From NCBI GenBank assembly GCA_002412925.1, contig DHVZ01000045.1, positions 1-64,000 of the forward strand: 64,000 bases of DNA, read 5' to 3'. Origin of the DNA: Anaerolineales bacterium UBA5195 (lineage in GTDB: Bacteria; Chloroflexota; Anaerolineae; Anaerolineales; Villigracilaceae). Positions 24,466 to 33,166 of the stretch are shown piece after piece (the first letter of the stretch is position 1; each line of letters opens with the position of its first letter). The notes under the pieces are model-generated. The model was not told the DNA's origin, searched no databases, and saw only the letters and a program-made list of their open reading frames with translations. The position numbers and the translations under genes were made by a program.

Positions 24466-25521
24466 TTACCCCAGCACTTCCAAATTGGTGAGTGGAACAA
24501 TGATTTCATCGCCAGTTTCCAGGCGTATTTCGGCGACCTTGGCCTTCAAACCATTTGCCAGGGTGGCCGGGTTTGCAGGCATTTGCATCAGGGTGCCAAC
24601 CTGTGATGGGGCAATCAGATTAATGACCCGTACAACCTGACCGGGCGCGAAAGTTTCCACTTCGCGCAGTTCGGGCGGTTCCTGGGAGACCGGCAGGGGA
24701 ATGAAGACCTCGGGGCGGGTGCCATTTAAACGATCATAAACCTCGGCGTTCAGGGCAACATCGCGCTTGATATTGGTTGAGAGCAGTTTATATGCAATGG
24801 AGTTCATCGGACGGCGGCCAAAACCATCTGTGAGAACAATTGGAAATGCCGCTTGCAAGGCCAGGGGCAACAATGCCGGAGACATGCTGGACAAGATTAA
24901 TCCGCGTACTGGAAGCTCCATGGCATTTTTGATGACTGCCGGGTCTTCGGCGCAGCCTCCCAGGATGATCGAACCGCGAATGCTGACATCCAGCCGGTTG
25001 GGAGCGAAGATTTCATCAGCGCGTTCCATCACACTGACCATGACACCGGTTTCCAGCCGCCCATTCCCCCACAGGCCCTGAACGACAGACCCGGTCGAGC
25101 GAATGACCACACCGCGTTCTGGGATGATTTCTGTAACAACGCCGGGAATTGCCGCCGCCAATTCGAAGGATGAGCCGCCAGTCTCGAGGATGAGTTTTCC
25201 ACCGCCCATCGCCACCACGCGCCCGTCTTCAGGAGATTTGGCTTCACGGGCAAACAGGCCCGTTGATTCAGCAATGAGCTCCCCTTTGCCGACCTTTTGG
25301 CCTTTTTTGACTTTGATGAAACCCGCCGCACTGCGAGGTGAGACGCGCAACAATTTGGCCACGTCCACAATCAGGTGCTTGCGTCCAATCAGAGCTTCGG
25401 CCACGACATCTGTTGGGCCGACTTTTTGATCAAGTTTTGCGATGACGCGCCCGTCCACAGGCAAGAGGCGCTTGCGGATGATCGTGGTCAGGGGCAGGAT
25501 ATGCGTGATGGGGGCTAACAT
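24466..25521 (-). CDS. Unknown protein with barrel-sandwich (lipoyl-like) hybrid region, MutL operon
   Basis: This 351-aa soluble protein has an N-terminal region (about 15-130) with the turn pattern of barrel-sandwich domains (VKKGQKVGKGELIAES...SPEDGRVVAMGGGKL). It lacks the lysine used for lipoate or biotin attachment. A middle region (about 170-260) and a beta-rich C-terminus follow. I do not recognise a named family. I chose the ATG at 25521, which begins 1 bp after the MutL-like gene's stop and has GGGAGG upstream; a longer frame to 25638 overlaps that gene. Tight coupling suggests the product works with the MutL-like ATPase. Confidence 0.6.
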   Translation of the reverse strand: MLAPITHILPLTTIIRKRLLPVDGRVIAKLDQKVGPTDVVAEALIGRKHLIVDVAKLLRVSPRSAAGFIKVKKGQKVGKGELIAESTGLFAREAKSPEDGRVVAMGGGKLILETGGSSFELAAAIPGVVTEIIPERGVVIRSTGSVVQGLWGNGRLETGVMVSVMERADEIFAPNRLDVSIRGSIILGGCAEDPAVIKNAMELPVRGLILSSMSPALLPLALQAAFPIVLTDGFGRRPMNSIAYKLLSTNIKRDVALNAEVYDRLNGTRPEVFIPLPVSQEPPELREVETFAPGQVVRVINLIAPSQVGTLMQMPANPATLANGLKAKVAEIRLETGDEIIVPLTNLEVLG

Positions 25522-25522
25522 C

Positions 25523-27274
25523 TCAACCTCCCAGGGTTTCAAGCCACTTTTGGGCCAGTTCGCGGCGTAGGGCGGGTTCGGCGGGCAGGCGCAAAGGACG
25601 CCCGCGTGCATCGATGACGATACCCAAAGATGATCCAATCACTTCCACTTCCCCGGCGCGGCCAGGGCCGAGTCCCACGTCAGCGCGCAACAGGGGGCGG
25701 AGTTGCAGGCGGGCATTCTGGCCGTTCTCCAAGGGCAGAACTTGCAGGTTGCCCATTTTCACTTCAGAAGTCATTTCGGTGCCATCATCGCGCATCAGCT
25801 TGGCGCGCACGATTGGAGTACCGTAACTGGCATTGCTGACCGGGGAGATAACTGTTGCAAGATAAGCCAGCGCGCCAGAATCGATGACCTGGATAGGCAA
25901 AATATTGTTTGCTTCAGCGCTCGCGCCGAGCATCGCCAGCATGTTGTTCTGGTCAAGAGCCAGTGTGGCAATCCCGGCTGGCTGCAAACCGTCGAGCAGC
26001 ATGAGCAGTTTCTGGCCCGGGGTGGGCGCACCGGTGACAGCTGCGCCGCCTGCCAGGATGGGTTCAAACGCGGGCAGGAGCCCTGTACGCGGCCGAAAAC
26101 GTCCTGGCAGGCGCTGGAGCATCCAGCGCGCAGCGAGCTGCAGGTTTTGGCGCACAATGGCCTGTTCGATGGCTAATTCTTCAACCGTTGCCGGGATAAA
26201 GGCGGGGTAAAGTGATTTTTGATAGAGATAATTCCGAACGACATCGGCGGGCAGGTCAAGTGGCAGCCAGCGGGCTATTTCATCCACTGACGTGTACTTG
26301 AGCAAACCAGCCAGCGCCTCGCCCAACCCCAGTTGCGGGAAGACATTCAGGTGCAAATCGCCGCTGAAGGATGCGCCCATCGAGATTGCCGAAGCGCCTA
26401 CATCAATGCTCAGAACGCCCTTCCCGGAGCGAAAATAGCTTGAGAGGAAGCGCACCATCCGTCCCTGCGCGTAAGACGAAGGCATGACCATGCCACCAGA
26501 TAGCGTACGAATTTCCTCAAGCTCTGGCATTTGCTTCTGGCGGATATTGACCACCATACTGGCTAACTCACGTTGGGCCGGGGCGAGATCTTCAACTTCC
26601 AGCGATGGTCGGATATTGGGGCTGACCTGCACGATGGAAGCGATGCTGCTCAACGTGGCTTGCGCGTCTTGTGCCAATGCCTGGTTCCCGGCATATAAGA
26701 CCGCCGGACGTTTGGCTTCAGGAAGCAGATATGCACCCAGCCCGATAATCTCCAACATCTTGGAAACGGAATGGGAAGCTCCTCCGTCTACCCCGCCTGC
26801 AACCAGGATCAGTTCTGGGCTGTAGCGCGAAATGACATCGACCTGCTCGTCAGAATCACGCCGATCATTCAGACTGAGGCTGCCTACTACGCGCGCATAC
26901 GTGGTTTGGGCCAGGCTCTCAGCGGATTTCAGCGATATATCCGGCAATAATCCAACGATCAGGGTCTTGATGACCGGGCCAACGGACAAGGTGGTGACCA
27001 TGCTGTCTACACCGGCTCCATCCGGCTGGGATGGGATCAGTAGCCGCCCTTCATCATCCATCAGCGGTTTGCCAATCAGGGTTTGCAGGTTTTCGAGAGC
27101 CAACTGCACACCAATCATCACGTTGCGCACAGCCGCGCCAGAGGTGGTGGGTGATTGGCCCATGCCGATGAATCTGTAACCGTTTTCGACCACATCAAAA
27201 TACGCAGCGCGCGTGTTGACTGCGCCGATGTCGACTGCCAGCAGGGAATTACCTTCTACAAGGGAAGTGGGCAT
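25523..27274 (-). CDS. MutL/GlmL-like actin-fold (ASKHA) ATPase
   Basis: This 583-aa protein has the phosphate-1 loop LAVDIGAVNTRAAYFD at its start and a second actin-fold signature (VLSIDVGASAISMGA). LAGGAAVTG corresponds to the adenosine motif. It resembles the MutL/GlmL family. Family members are usually encoded with B12-dependent glutamate mutase subunits and may protect or reactivate them. Here no mutase or B12 gene is adjacent; the neighbours are membrane and zinc-ribbon proteins, so another role is likely. It starts 7 bp after the previous stop. The name is therefore by homology only. Confidence 0.75.
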   Translation of the reverse strand: MPTSLVEGNSLLAVDIGAVNTRAAYFDVVENGYRFIGMGQSPTTSGAAVRNVMIGVQLALENLQTLIGKPLMDDEGRLLIPSQPDGAGVDSMVTTLSVGPVIKTLIVGLLPDISLKSAESLAQTTYARVVGSLSLNDRRDSDEQVDVISRYSPELILVAGGVDGGASHSVSKMLEIIGLGAYLLPEAKRPAVLYAGNQALAQDAQATLSSIASIVQVSPNIRPSLEVEDLAPAQRELASMVVNIRQKQMPELEEIRTLSGGMVMPSSYAQGRMVRFLSSYFRSGKGVLSIDVGASAISMGASFSGDLHLNVFPQLGLGEALAGLLKYTSVDEIARWLPLDLPADVVRNYLYQKSLYPAFIPATVEELAIEQAIVRQNLQLAARWMLQRLPGRFRPRTGLLPAFEPILAGGAAVTGAPTPGQKLLMLLDGLQPAGIATLALDQNNMLAMLGASAEANNILPIQVIDSGALAYLATVISPVSNASYGTPIVRAKLMRDDGTEMTSEVKMGNLQVLPLENGQNARLQLRPLLRADVGLGPGRAGEVEVIGSSLGIVIDARGRPLRLPAEPALRRELAQKWLETLGG

Positions 27275-27280
27275 AAGGAT

Positions 27281-27970
27281 TTAGAAGATCAAGTTGGCAA
27301 TAAAATCGATGACCGATTGAACCCGGTCGACCAAAGCTGTCAGCGAGGCTGCCAGCACCCCGGCGAAAATTGCGCCGAGTGTGATTACGATAAAAACTTG
27401 CCCGAGCAGGGCAAAGAAACCTACAAACCAGCCGCGTTTTCCACTGGAGGTGTTTTTCCCACGGATCGTAAACTGGAAATATGCCAGTGTCGTGACAGTG
27501 CCGATCAGGGCAAACAATCCGGCTGCCAGGTTTGTCGCCAAGCCGCCAACCGTCTCGCTGGATTGCGTGTCAAACATCCCGGCTGCGGCGAAGACTTGCG
27601 GGAAGATTGTTCCCAAAACAGCCCCGCCGATGGCAGCGGCTGTTCCCACCCCCACCAGAAAGGCAACGACCGGACGCCCAACCCACTCGGTGCCAGCAAA
27701 CATCTTTCCCAGCAGAAGCAGGCTCAAGACGAGGGGAAAAGCCAGGAAGATACGTTCGCCCAGCCCCCCACTGACCAGCGGCAGGAGCATTTTTTCGACA
27801 ATCACAAGCCGGAAAACTGCCACCGCAATATAACCGGTCGAAACCCCCACAAATGCGTGGACCGCCGCCCGAAACGCCGGGTTATCGCCGACCACGTAGC
27901 TCAGGATCAGCAGGGTGAACAGGAAGCTGAGCAAACCAGTGATGAAATCTATCGAAATAGCGCCCAGCAT
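27281..27970 (-). CDS. Seven-helix membrane protein of unknown function, MutL operon
   Basis: This 229-aa protein is almost wholly hydrophobic, with about seven membrane helices and many small residues. No motif is recognised. Its ATG directly abuts the stop of the 979-aa gene (TAA-ATG), so translation is probably coupled. The context suggests it is an integral part of an envelope complex formed by this operon. Confidence 0.7.
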   Translation of the reverse strand: MLGAISIDFITGLLSFLFTLLILSYVVGDNPAFRAAVHAFVGVSTGYIAVAVFRLVIVEKMLLPLVSGGLGERIFLAFPLVLSLLLLGKMFAGTEWVGRPVVAFLVGVGTAAAIGGAVLGTIFPQVFAAAGMFDTQSSETVGGLATNLAAGLFALIGTVTTLAYFQFTIRGKNTSSGKRGWFVGFFALLGQVFIVITLGAIFAGVLAASLTALVDRVQSVIDFIANLIF

Positions 27971-30910
27971 TTATGCCTCATCCTGTTCCATTTTTTTAGC
28001 GCGGCGGGTGCGGGCGCCTTCTATCAGGCCCCAGACCCCGCCAACCATGATCAGCAGTTCGGCGGCGAAGACAGCCACCCCGAAGGCATCCCAGGAGGAA
28101 CGCGCCTGCCCGGAGCCTGTCATCTGGTTTTCATAAAGTATGCCATCCTCCAGCCCGGCCAACAAACCCTTCAACTGGCCCGAAACCAGATATGGGCGGA
28201 TCATTGGTTCAGCCTGGGCGCTGACGACCATCAGCATTGGTTGTGGCCGCAGGGATGGTTCGGCCTGTTCGATCCACAGGCGTCCTGTGTCAGGATTGTC
28301 CGTCAGCACGAGCAGCGTGGAGAAATAAGAGAGCTTTGTGACATTCTCAATTGTCACGGCTTTGAGCGCATCCTTATCCCATAGATTTCCCAGGAATAAA
28401 TCTTGCCCAACAGTTTTTCCAGGTAGTTCAGCAAAGACTTGGATACCGCCTGCACCGCCTGGCAAATAACCCAGGTTGACATATTGCGCGCCCAATTCGT
28501 AGGGATACTGCGCTGTAAATTTTTGCAGGAAACGTTCTGCCAGATATGAGCCGATGGGTGAGGTGGAAATGAATGCCAGACGCACATTTTTGCTCATCAA
28601 CTGTTTGATCACTGGTCCTGCGGCGAGTTCCAACTCTCCGGCAAATCCGGGTTGGTAATCAACCACCACAAGCACTGTCGCGTCATCAGGTAAACCGGCA
28701 ATCGTATCCTTGAAAGCGCCAATTCCGCTCTGACCGGCGGGCATGTCAGGAGCCGGAAAAACGGGGCTGCCGACGATATCTTGCAGCAATGCCCCCAGCA
28801 AAACGGCTGCCAACAGCACTCCCGCAATTGCCCAACGCAGCGGACGAATGATAAGCGCTTCAGGATGCCGTGAGACCGCCTGGGGCGTGCTTTCAGAATT
28901 CAAGATGTTCTCCAGCAGGGCAGCCTGCGCCCGCTGGGTTTCATCAACCTGCAATTTGATCGAATAGACTTTGGGTTTGTGTACGTCAGGGATGCCCGGT
29001 TGGACGGGTAAGACATTGCGCAAACCGGCCAGGGGGCCGTGGCTTTCAACTTGCTGTTCTTCCGCTTCGTCAATTCTTTCGCCCATCACATCTTCCACCG
29101 GACGCATGGCCTGCACCCAGGAGGGCAGGTCTGCGGGGCGGAGATTGTCTTCGGTCAGTTTTTCAGCGGCGACCGCATCGCTCAATTCTGCTTCGGTTGG
29201 TGTAAACCCCGAAAGCCAATCTGGCATATCCAGGGAAAGAATGGAATCCAGGTTCTGTTCTTCGCCGTATGCCGGGAGCGGGGCTGGCGTTCCCGCCTCG
29301 TCTGGTGCGGGTTCAATCGCAGCGGGCTCTGGTGGCAGAACCACCTGTTCCCCGTCTTCAGCCGTTATTCCTGCTTTCTGGTCGGCTGCCGCGACTGCAT
29401 CTATTGTTTCGAACGAAACAGGTAATTCTGCTTCACCCGGCGCCTCGCCAAGCGCCGATTCTTGCGAAATTTCGACAGGTTTCGGGATTTCGATTGACTC
29501 GCCAAGCTTGGACATCCAATCAGGCAGTTCCCCGCCATCATCCAATGGGCCAAGTTCTCCCAGCGCGCCTGTTTGGAACGGTTTGCGCGGGCTGGGTGGT
29601 TCTTCGGGTTGATCTGCAGGTTTTTCTCCCATCGCCGCAGCCAGCCAGGATGGCAGTTCGCCAGTTACCGGGGCGGGTTCGACAAGATCTGCTGGTTGGC
29701 TCTCAGGTTCGGGTTGTTCTCCCTGAATACCAGAGATCCAATCGGGGACATCAGCTGCCGGAACGGCTTCTTCAACATCCGATTCATGGGCGGCGGGCGG
29801 GGCTTGCAAATCCATCATCCAGGATGGGGCATCGCTTTCAACAGGTTGGGATTCGCCTGGAACAGTTCCCATTTCGAGAGTTGGTTCAGCAGCCACCGGT
29901 TCTGCGGGCTGAGAAGCGCTCATCAGGCTTGCCAGCCAATCAGGGGCTTCAGCAGCCGGGGCATTGTCTGCCGGGGTTTGTTCAGGCGCAGTTTCGGCAA
30001 TCTCTCCGAGGCTTGCCAGCCAATCGGGGGCATCTGCAGCCAGGGCATTGTCTGCCGGGGTTTGTTCGGGTGCAGTTTCGGTGATCTCCCCGAGGCTGGA
30101 AAGCCAATCAGGGGCATCTGCAGCCAAGGCATTGTCTGTCGGGGTTTGTTCGGGTGCAGTTTCGGTGATCTCCCCGAGGCTGGAGAGCCAATCGGGGGAT
30201 GTGCCATCGCTTGGAGGTTGTTCTCCATCTATCTGGCTGGTGGAGGTTGAGTCTTTTTGAGTTGGATGGGCGGCCTCATCCTGGGCTTTAAGCGCGGCCA
30301 GCCAATCAGGCATAGCTTCGGAAGATTGTGAAGCTGCGTTGGCGTTTTCATCAAAGTTGTATGTGGCTGGCTGATCGTCAAAACCCCAATTTAGCTCGCT
30401 TGCCACAGGCGGTTGATTGGATTGGGCTTCCGATTCCAGGCTGGAAAGCCAATCTGCTGGTTGTTCGGCTGGCGGTTCAGGAGCCGGGATAGGTTCCACC
30501 GGCGCGGGCATACTATTTTGGAGGCTTTTCAACCAGTCGGGGGTGTCTTCTTCGTCGTCACTGGCCTGCGACAACCCGGCCAGGAAATCGAGCGGGGAGG
30601 CGGGTGCTTTTTGTTTTGGCGGAACAGGTTTTTCTGGCGGTAATGCAACCGGCTCGACAGGTTCAGACACCTCGCCTGGTTCCGCTGCGAGCTGGTTGTC
30701 CCCTTCACTGGAGGCCTTGCGCACATCCCTCAGCCAGCCGGGCAGGGTACGTTCCAGGTCGGAGGTATTCTTTTTTACCGGCATATCACCGGGGTGCAGG
30801 GGGGGCAGGGGTTCGGTGGCGCTTCGCTTCAGGGCAGTTCCACAATACTGGCAAATTTCGACAGTATCGGGGTTGGGCTTCCCACAGGAAGGGCAATTCG
30901 ATGTGTTCAT
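27971..30910 (-). CDS. 979-aa zinc-ribbon membrane protein with repeated DWL motifs
   Basis: An N-terminal zinc ribbon (C6, C9, C20, C23) is followed by a long acidic, disordered cytoplasmic region (about 30-650). That region carries some 13 copies of a short P-D/S-W-L/I/M-x-x-hydrophobic motif (PDWLSSLGE, PSWMMDLQ, PDWISGI and others). Three are exact 28-residue tandem repeats. Then come a membrane helix (about 690-712), an alpha/beta extracytoplasmic domain (about 715-940, TVLVVVDYQPGFAGELE) and a last helix with a basic tail. The DWL motifs look like docking sites for a partner. I chose the ATG at 30910, which overlaps the previous stop (TGATG). The family is unknown to me. Confidence 0.7.
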   Translation of the reverse strand: MNTSNCPSCGKPNPDTVEICQYCGTALKRSATEPLPPLHPGDMPVKKNTSDLERTLPGWLRDVRKASSEGDNQLAAEPGEVSEPVEPVALPPEKPVPPKQKAPASPLDFLAGLSQASDDEEDTPDWLKSLQNSMPAPVEPIPAPEPPAEQPADWLSSLESEAQSNQPPVASELNWGFDDQPATYNFDENANAASQSSEAMPDWLAALKAQDEAAHPTQKDSTSTSQIDGEQPPSDGTSPDWLSSLGEITETAPEQTPTDNALAADAPDWLSSLGEITETAPEQTPADNALAADAPDWLASLGEIAETAPEQTPADNAPAAEAPDWLASLMSASQPAEPVAAEPTLEMGTVPGESQPVESDAPSWMMDLQAPPAAHESDVEEAVPAADVPDWISGIQGEQPEPESQPADLVEPAPVTGELPSWLAAAMGEKPADQPEEPPSPRKPFQTGALGELGPLDDGGELPDWMSKLGESIEIPKPVEISQESALGEAPGEAELPVSFETIDAVAAADQKAGITAEDGEQVVLPPEPAAIEPAPDEAGTPAPLPAYGEEQNLDSILSLDMPDWLSGFTPTEAELSDAVAAEKLTEDNLRPADLPSWVQAMRPVEDVMGERIDEAEEQQVESHGPLAGLRNVLPVQPGIPDVHKPKVYSIKLQVDETQRAQAALLENILNSESTPQAVSRHPEALIIRPLRWAIAGVLLAAVLLGALLQDIVGSPVFPAPDMPAGQSGIGAFKDTIAGLPDDATVLVVVDYQPGFAGELELAAGPVIKQLMSKNVRLAFISTSPIGSYLAERFLQKFTAQYPYELGAQYVNLGYLPGGAGGIQVFAELPGKTVGQDLFLGNLWDKDALKAVTIENVTKLSYFSTLLVLTDNPDTGRLWIEQAEPSLRPQPMLMVVSAQAEPMIRPYLVSGQLKGLLAGLEDGILYENQMTGSGQARSSWDAFGVAVFAAELLIMVGGVWGLIEGARTRRAKKMEQDEA
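29931..30182. repeat. Three 84-bp tandem repeats inside the 979-aa gene
   Basis: The units 29931-30014, 30015-30098 and 30099-30182 are nearly identical and in frame (28 residues each, DWLSSLGEITETAPEQTP type). The last two differ by only a few bases, which suggests recent expansion. A fourth partial unit starts at 30183. Confidence 0.9.
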
Positions 30911-31533
30911 CAATTCCCCCCGTAAGGCCGGTCAGCGCCAAACAGGATGCGCAAACCGGTGGTGAGCGTGCCCAGCGCCACTCCGATTAAGATGCCGCGC
31001 GCGCCGCCCGTAGCCAGGACATCTGAAACCAGGGGGCGCACTTTGTCACTCATGAAGGGTAATTGGCCAATATAGGGCAGCGGCCCCAGGCCGAGCAGAA
31101 TGAGCAGTGCCGCTGCCAGGAACAAAATCGAGGCCCAGTCAGCGCGGACGCGTAATAACCGCACGCTGGCATAGAGCAATGTGACCGCCAGCACAGCCAT
31201 CAGGCTGATTTCGGCAGGAATCATGATGCCATCCAGCATCATTTTTTGTAAAGGCTCCAGGCCGGGCACCAAGCTGAAGGTCATCGTAATGAGCATAAAA
31301 AATAGCAGGATCAGGCTGTTGATCGAGCCGGGGCGCCGCTCGCGGATTTTTTGCAGGTGGACCGAAAACAAATTCCAGATCCCAATAAACACCGCAACCC
31401 CGGCCAAGATGACCGCCCACTGGAGCAGGATGAATCGGAACGGATTAACAGCCGGAACAAAGTATCCGAGCAGGACAATCATCCCGACGCTGATGGCGAT
31501 AACAGCATTGGCTGCAGAAAATATGCGTTTCAC
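30910..31533 (-). CDS. Multi-pass membrane protein, MutL operon
   Basis: This 207-aa protein has about six membrane helices and no recognised catalytic motif. Conserved-looking loops include VHLQKIRERRPGSINSL. I chose the GTG at 31533, whose GTGA overlaps the stop of the gene upstream; the frame extends further but inside that gene. Its own stop overlaps the next start (TGATG). The strict overlaps on both sides argue for a stoichiometric complex with its neighbours. Confidence 0.65.
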   Translation of the reverse strand: MKRIFSAANAVIAISVGMIVLLGYFVPAVNPFRFILLQWAVILAGVAVFIGIWNLFSVHLQKIRERRPGSINSLILLFFMLITMTFSLVPGLEPLQKMMLDGIMIPAEISLMAVLAVTLLYASVRLLRVRADWASILFLAAALLILLGLGPLPYIGQLPFMSDKVRPLVSDVLATGGARGILIGVALGTLTTGLRILFGADRPYGGN

Positions 31534-32276
31534 AGAAGACCTGCCAGTTTTAGGACTGCTCCGGCAACCAGGGCTGCAATAATCAACCATCGCAATAGAT
31601 CTTGCACCACCAGGCTGGCAGCGTGGGTTGCCCCGGCCTGGACGTAGGCCCCCGCGGCGAACAGTTCTTCCCCAATCAGCGGTTCGGCGGAGGCGGCATA
31701 CAGCACTGCCTGGGCCGGCAGGCTTTCACTGGCAGCGATGATTGGAGCGTTCTGACGGTCAGCGGCCTCGATCAGCAAGCCAACTTCCGGGCCAAAGCTC
31801 CCAATCAATATATTGGTGGAGATATTTTCATCACGGATGGAAGGCATAACCCCCGCCGCATAGGAAAGCGGGGTCAAGCCGGTCAGGCGGGCATGATTCA
31901 TATCGAAAAGTTGGTCAACTGCCACAGACTCGTGGGCGGAGCGCAGCGTATCCTGTGCCAGCAAGTTGAGCACCCCGCTGCCGGTCGTAGCCACTGGCGG
32001 ACAGTCGCTCAAGGAGGTGATCTCGCCCAGGCGGCGCAACAATGCCAGGCCAGCCAGCGCAGAGGCGCCTGCCGGGGTCAGGACGCTGGCGCTGCCAAGT
32101 GAAACGTGCAAGCGTGTCCCATCCTCGACAACCATGCTGGCTGCGCGGCGGACGCGTGAAAAAGCGCGGATATTGCGAAATGAAAATGGGGAGCGCCGGT
32201 GAATGAAAGCAAATACCGCCATAAAAACGGCCACCAGCCCAACGATACCAAGCCCGGCAAAACCTATGGGGGTCAC
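31530..32276 (-). CDS. Membrane protein resembling DUF6754
   Basis: This 248-aa protein has one N-terminal and one C-terminal membrane helix around a soluble alpha/beta domain. The domain contains LHVSLGSAS, NILIGSFGPEVGLLIEA and LIGEELFAAGAYV. From memory these phrases match the uncharacterised family DUF6754; a Pfam search would settle this. Its start overlaps the 82-aa gene by 4 bp (ATGA), and its stop overlaps the next start. No enzyme activity is known for the family. Confidence 0.65.
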   Translation of the reverse strand: MTPIGFAGLGIVGLVAVFMAVFAFIHRRSPFSFRNIRAFSRVRRAASMVVEDGTRLHVSLGSASVLTPAGASALAGLALLRRLGEITSLSDCPPVATTGSGVLNLLAQDTLRSAHESVAVDQLFDMNHARLTGLTPLSYAAGVMPSIRDENISTNILIGSFGPEVGLLIEAADRQNAPIIAASESLPAQAVLYAASAEPLIGEELFAAGAYVQAGATHAASLVVQDLLRWLIIAALVAGAVLKLAGLL

Positions 32277-32521
32277 TGCGGCTTTCCTTTCAGCAAGTTG
32301 ATAAAAGCCCTGGCTTCATCTTCCTGCTCCAACAAGTCTGCCAGCGCGCGCAATCCCTGATTGGCAGAAGCCGGGGCAAAGGGCTGACCAAGGTAAAGCG
32401 CCTGCGCACCCAGAACATTCAACGGGCCTCCGGCTTCGAGAAACCAGGCTGCCAGATCAGTCAACCCCTGCCTGCGCAGGAAATCCGTCCATATCGGCCA
32501 ATACGCGCGTGACGAATTCAT
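32273..32521 (-). CDS. Small protein (82 aa), first gene of the MutL operon
   Basis: This 82-aa soluble, mostly helical protein begins MNSSRAYWPIWTDFLRRQ. It has no membrane segment and no recognised domain. It is accepted as real because it is coupled by a 4-bp overlap (ATGA) to the DUF6754-like gene and because a TATAAT box lies just upstream on the same strand. The Trp-rich start (Y7, W8, W11) is unlike a leader peptide. Function unknown. Confidence 0.6.
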   Translation of the reverse strand: MNSSRAYWPIWTDFLRRQGLTDLAAWFLEAGGPLNVLGAQALYLGQPFAPASANQGLRALADLLEQEDEARAFINLLKGKPQ

Positions 32522-32541
32522 ATTATTTTAAAGTATAGCAT

Positions 32542-32547
32542 ATTATA
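32542..32547 (-). promoter_or_regulatory. Candidate -10 box for the MutL operon
   Basis: A perfect TATAAT lies 20 bp before the ATG of the 82-aa gene. A second box, TATACT (32537-32532), follows. No clear -35 element is seen, so the exact start is uncertain. Confidence 0.4.
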
Positions 32548-32601
32548 GAACAAGCGTCACAGGATTGCATATCGTCTTTATTACAAGCCTCAAGAAGCTT
32601 C

Positions 32602-32630
32602 GCTCTTTGGGAATCTCCGCGGTAAGCCCC
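32602..32630 (+). repeat. 29-bp dispersed repeat, copy 1
   Basis: GCTCTTTGGGAATCTCCGCG continues with GTAAGCCCC. Close copies lie at 48625-48653 (minus) and 60382-60405 (plus). All three are intergenic. Confidence 0.55.
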
Positions 32631-32728
32631 GCATACAACGGGGGAGGCCCTATATCCAGATTGGGAATTGTGAGTGATAATTGGGATGGTTCGATAAAAT
32701 TCTTTGTACAGATGTTCCCGGAGAATAT

Positions 32729-33166
32729 ATGCAAACGATCAGTTCACTCGGCCATGCCGAGGCCCAGAAAGCCATCGAAGTTATCCAGGCTGAAATGCTC
32801 AAACGAGGCCAGGCTGCCGTCATCGCTGTTGCGGATGCGCATGGTGAGTTGATTGCCCTGCTACGCGTGGACGGCGCGCCGTTTACCTCGATCCAGATTG
32901 CGGCGAACAAAGCCTATACCGCAGCGCGTGACCGCAAGGCCTCGCGTGATATTGGTCAAGCCTCCCGTGATCCCCAGAATGGTTTTGAGATTGCCTATTA
33001 CGGTGACCCGAAAATCCTGGGCTGGGGCGGCGGATTACCCGTTGTGCTGGAGAACGCTGTCGTTGGCGCGGTTGGCGTCAGCGGCCTGCCTGAAGCCGAA
33101 GACATCGAGTTGGCTCAGATGGGTGTCGAAGCGATTCGGAATATGGCGGGGAATTTTCAGAGATGA
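32729..33166 (+). CDS. GlcG/HbpS-family protein (DUF336)
   Basis: This 145-aa single-domain protein of the GlcG/HbpS fold has VIAVADAHGELIALLRVDGA and KAYTAARDRKASRDIG, and ends with GVSGLPEAEDIELAQMG. HbpS members bind heme or corrinoids, others belong to glycolate or diol metabolism; the ligand here is not known. The ATG at 32729 follows CCGGAG and starts the conserved fold; an upstream frame to 32681 has no homology. Its stop overlaps the start of a TetR regulator (ATGA), so the two are one operon and the regulator may respond to the same ligand. Confidence 0.85.
   Translation: MQTISSLGHAEAQKAIEVIQAEMLKRGQAAVIAVADAHGELIALLRVDGAPFTSIQIAANKAYTAARDRKASRDIGQASRDPQNGFEIAYYGDPKILGWGGGLPVVLENAVVGAVGVSGLPEAEDIELAQMGVEAIRNMAGNFQR

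Noticed and set aside
27155..28384. 409-codon plus-strand frame opposite the MutL operon
   Set aside because: Antisense to three coupled genes, and its composition (very Gln/His/Asp-rich) is that of a shadow frame.
29931..30182. Regular repeats considered as CRISPR
   Set aside because: The units are contiguous 84-bp coding repeats without unique spacers.
29269..30250. Long plus-strand frames opposite the 979-aa gene
   Set aside because: They mirror the tandem repeats on the other strand and have no starts with ribosome sites.
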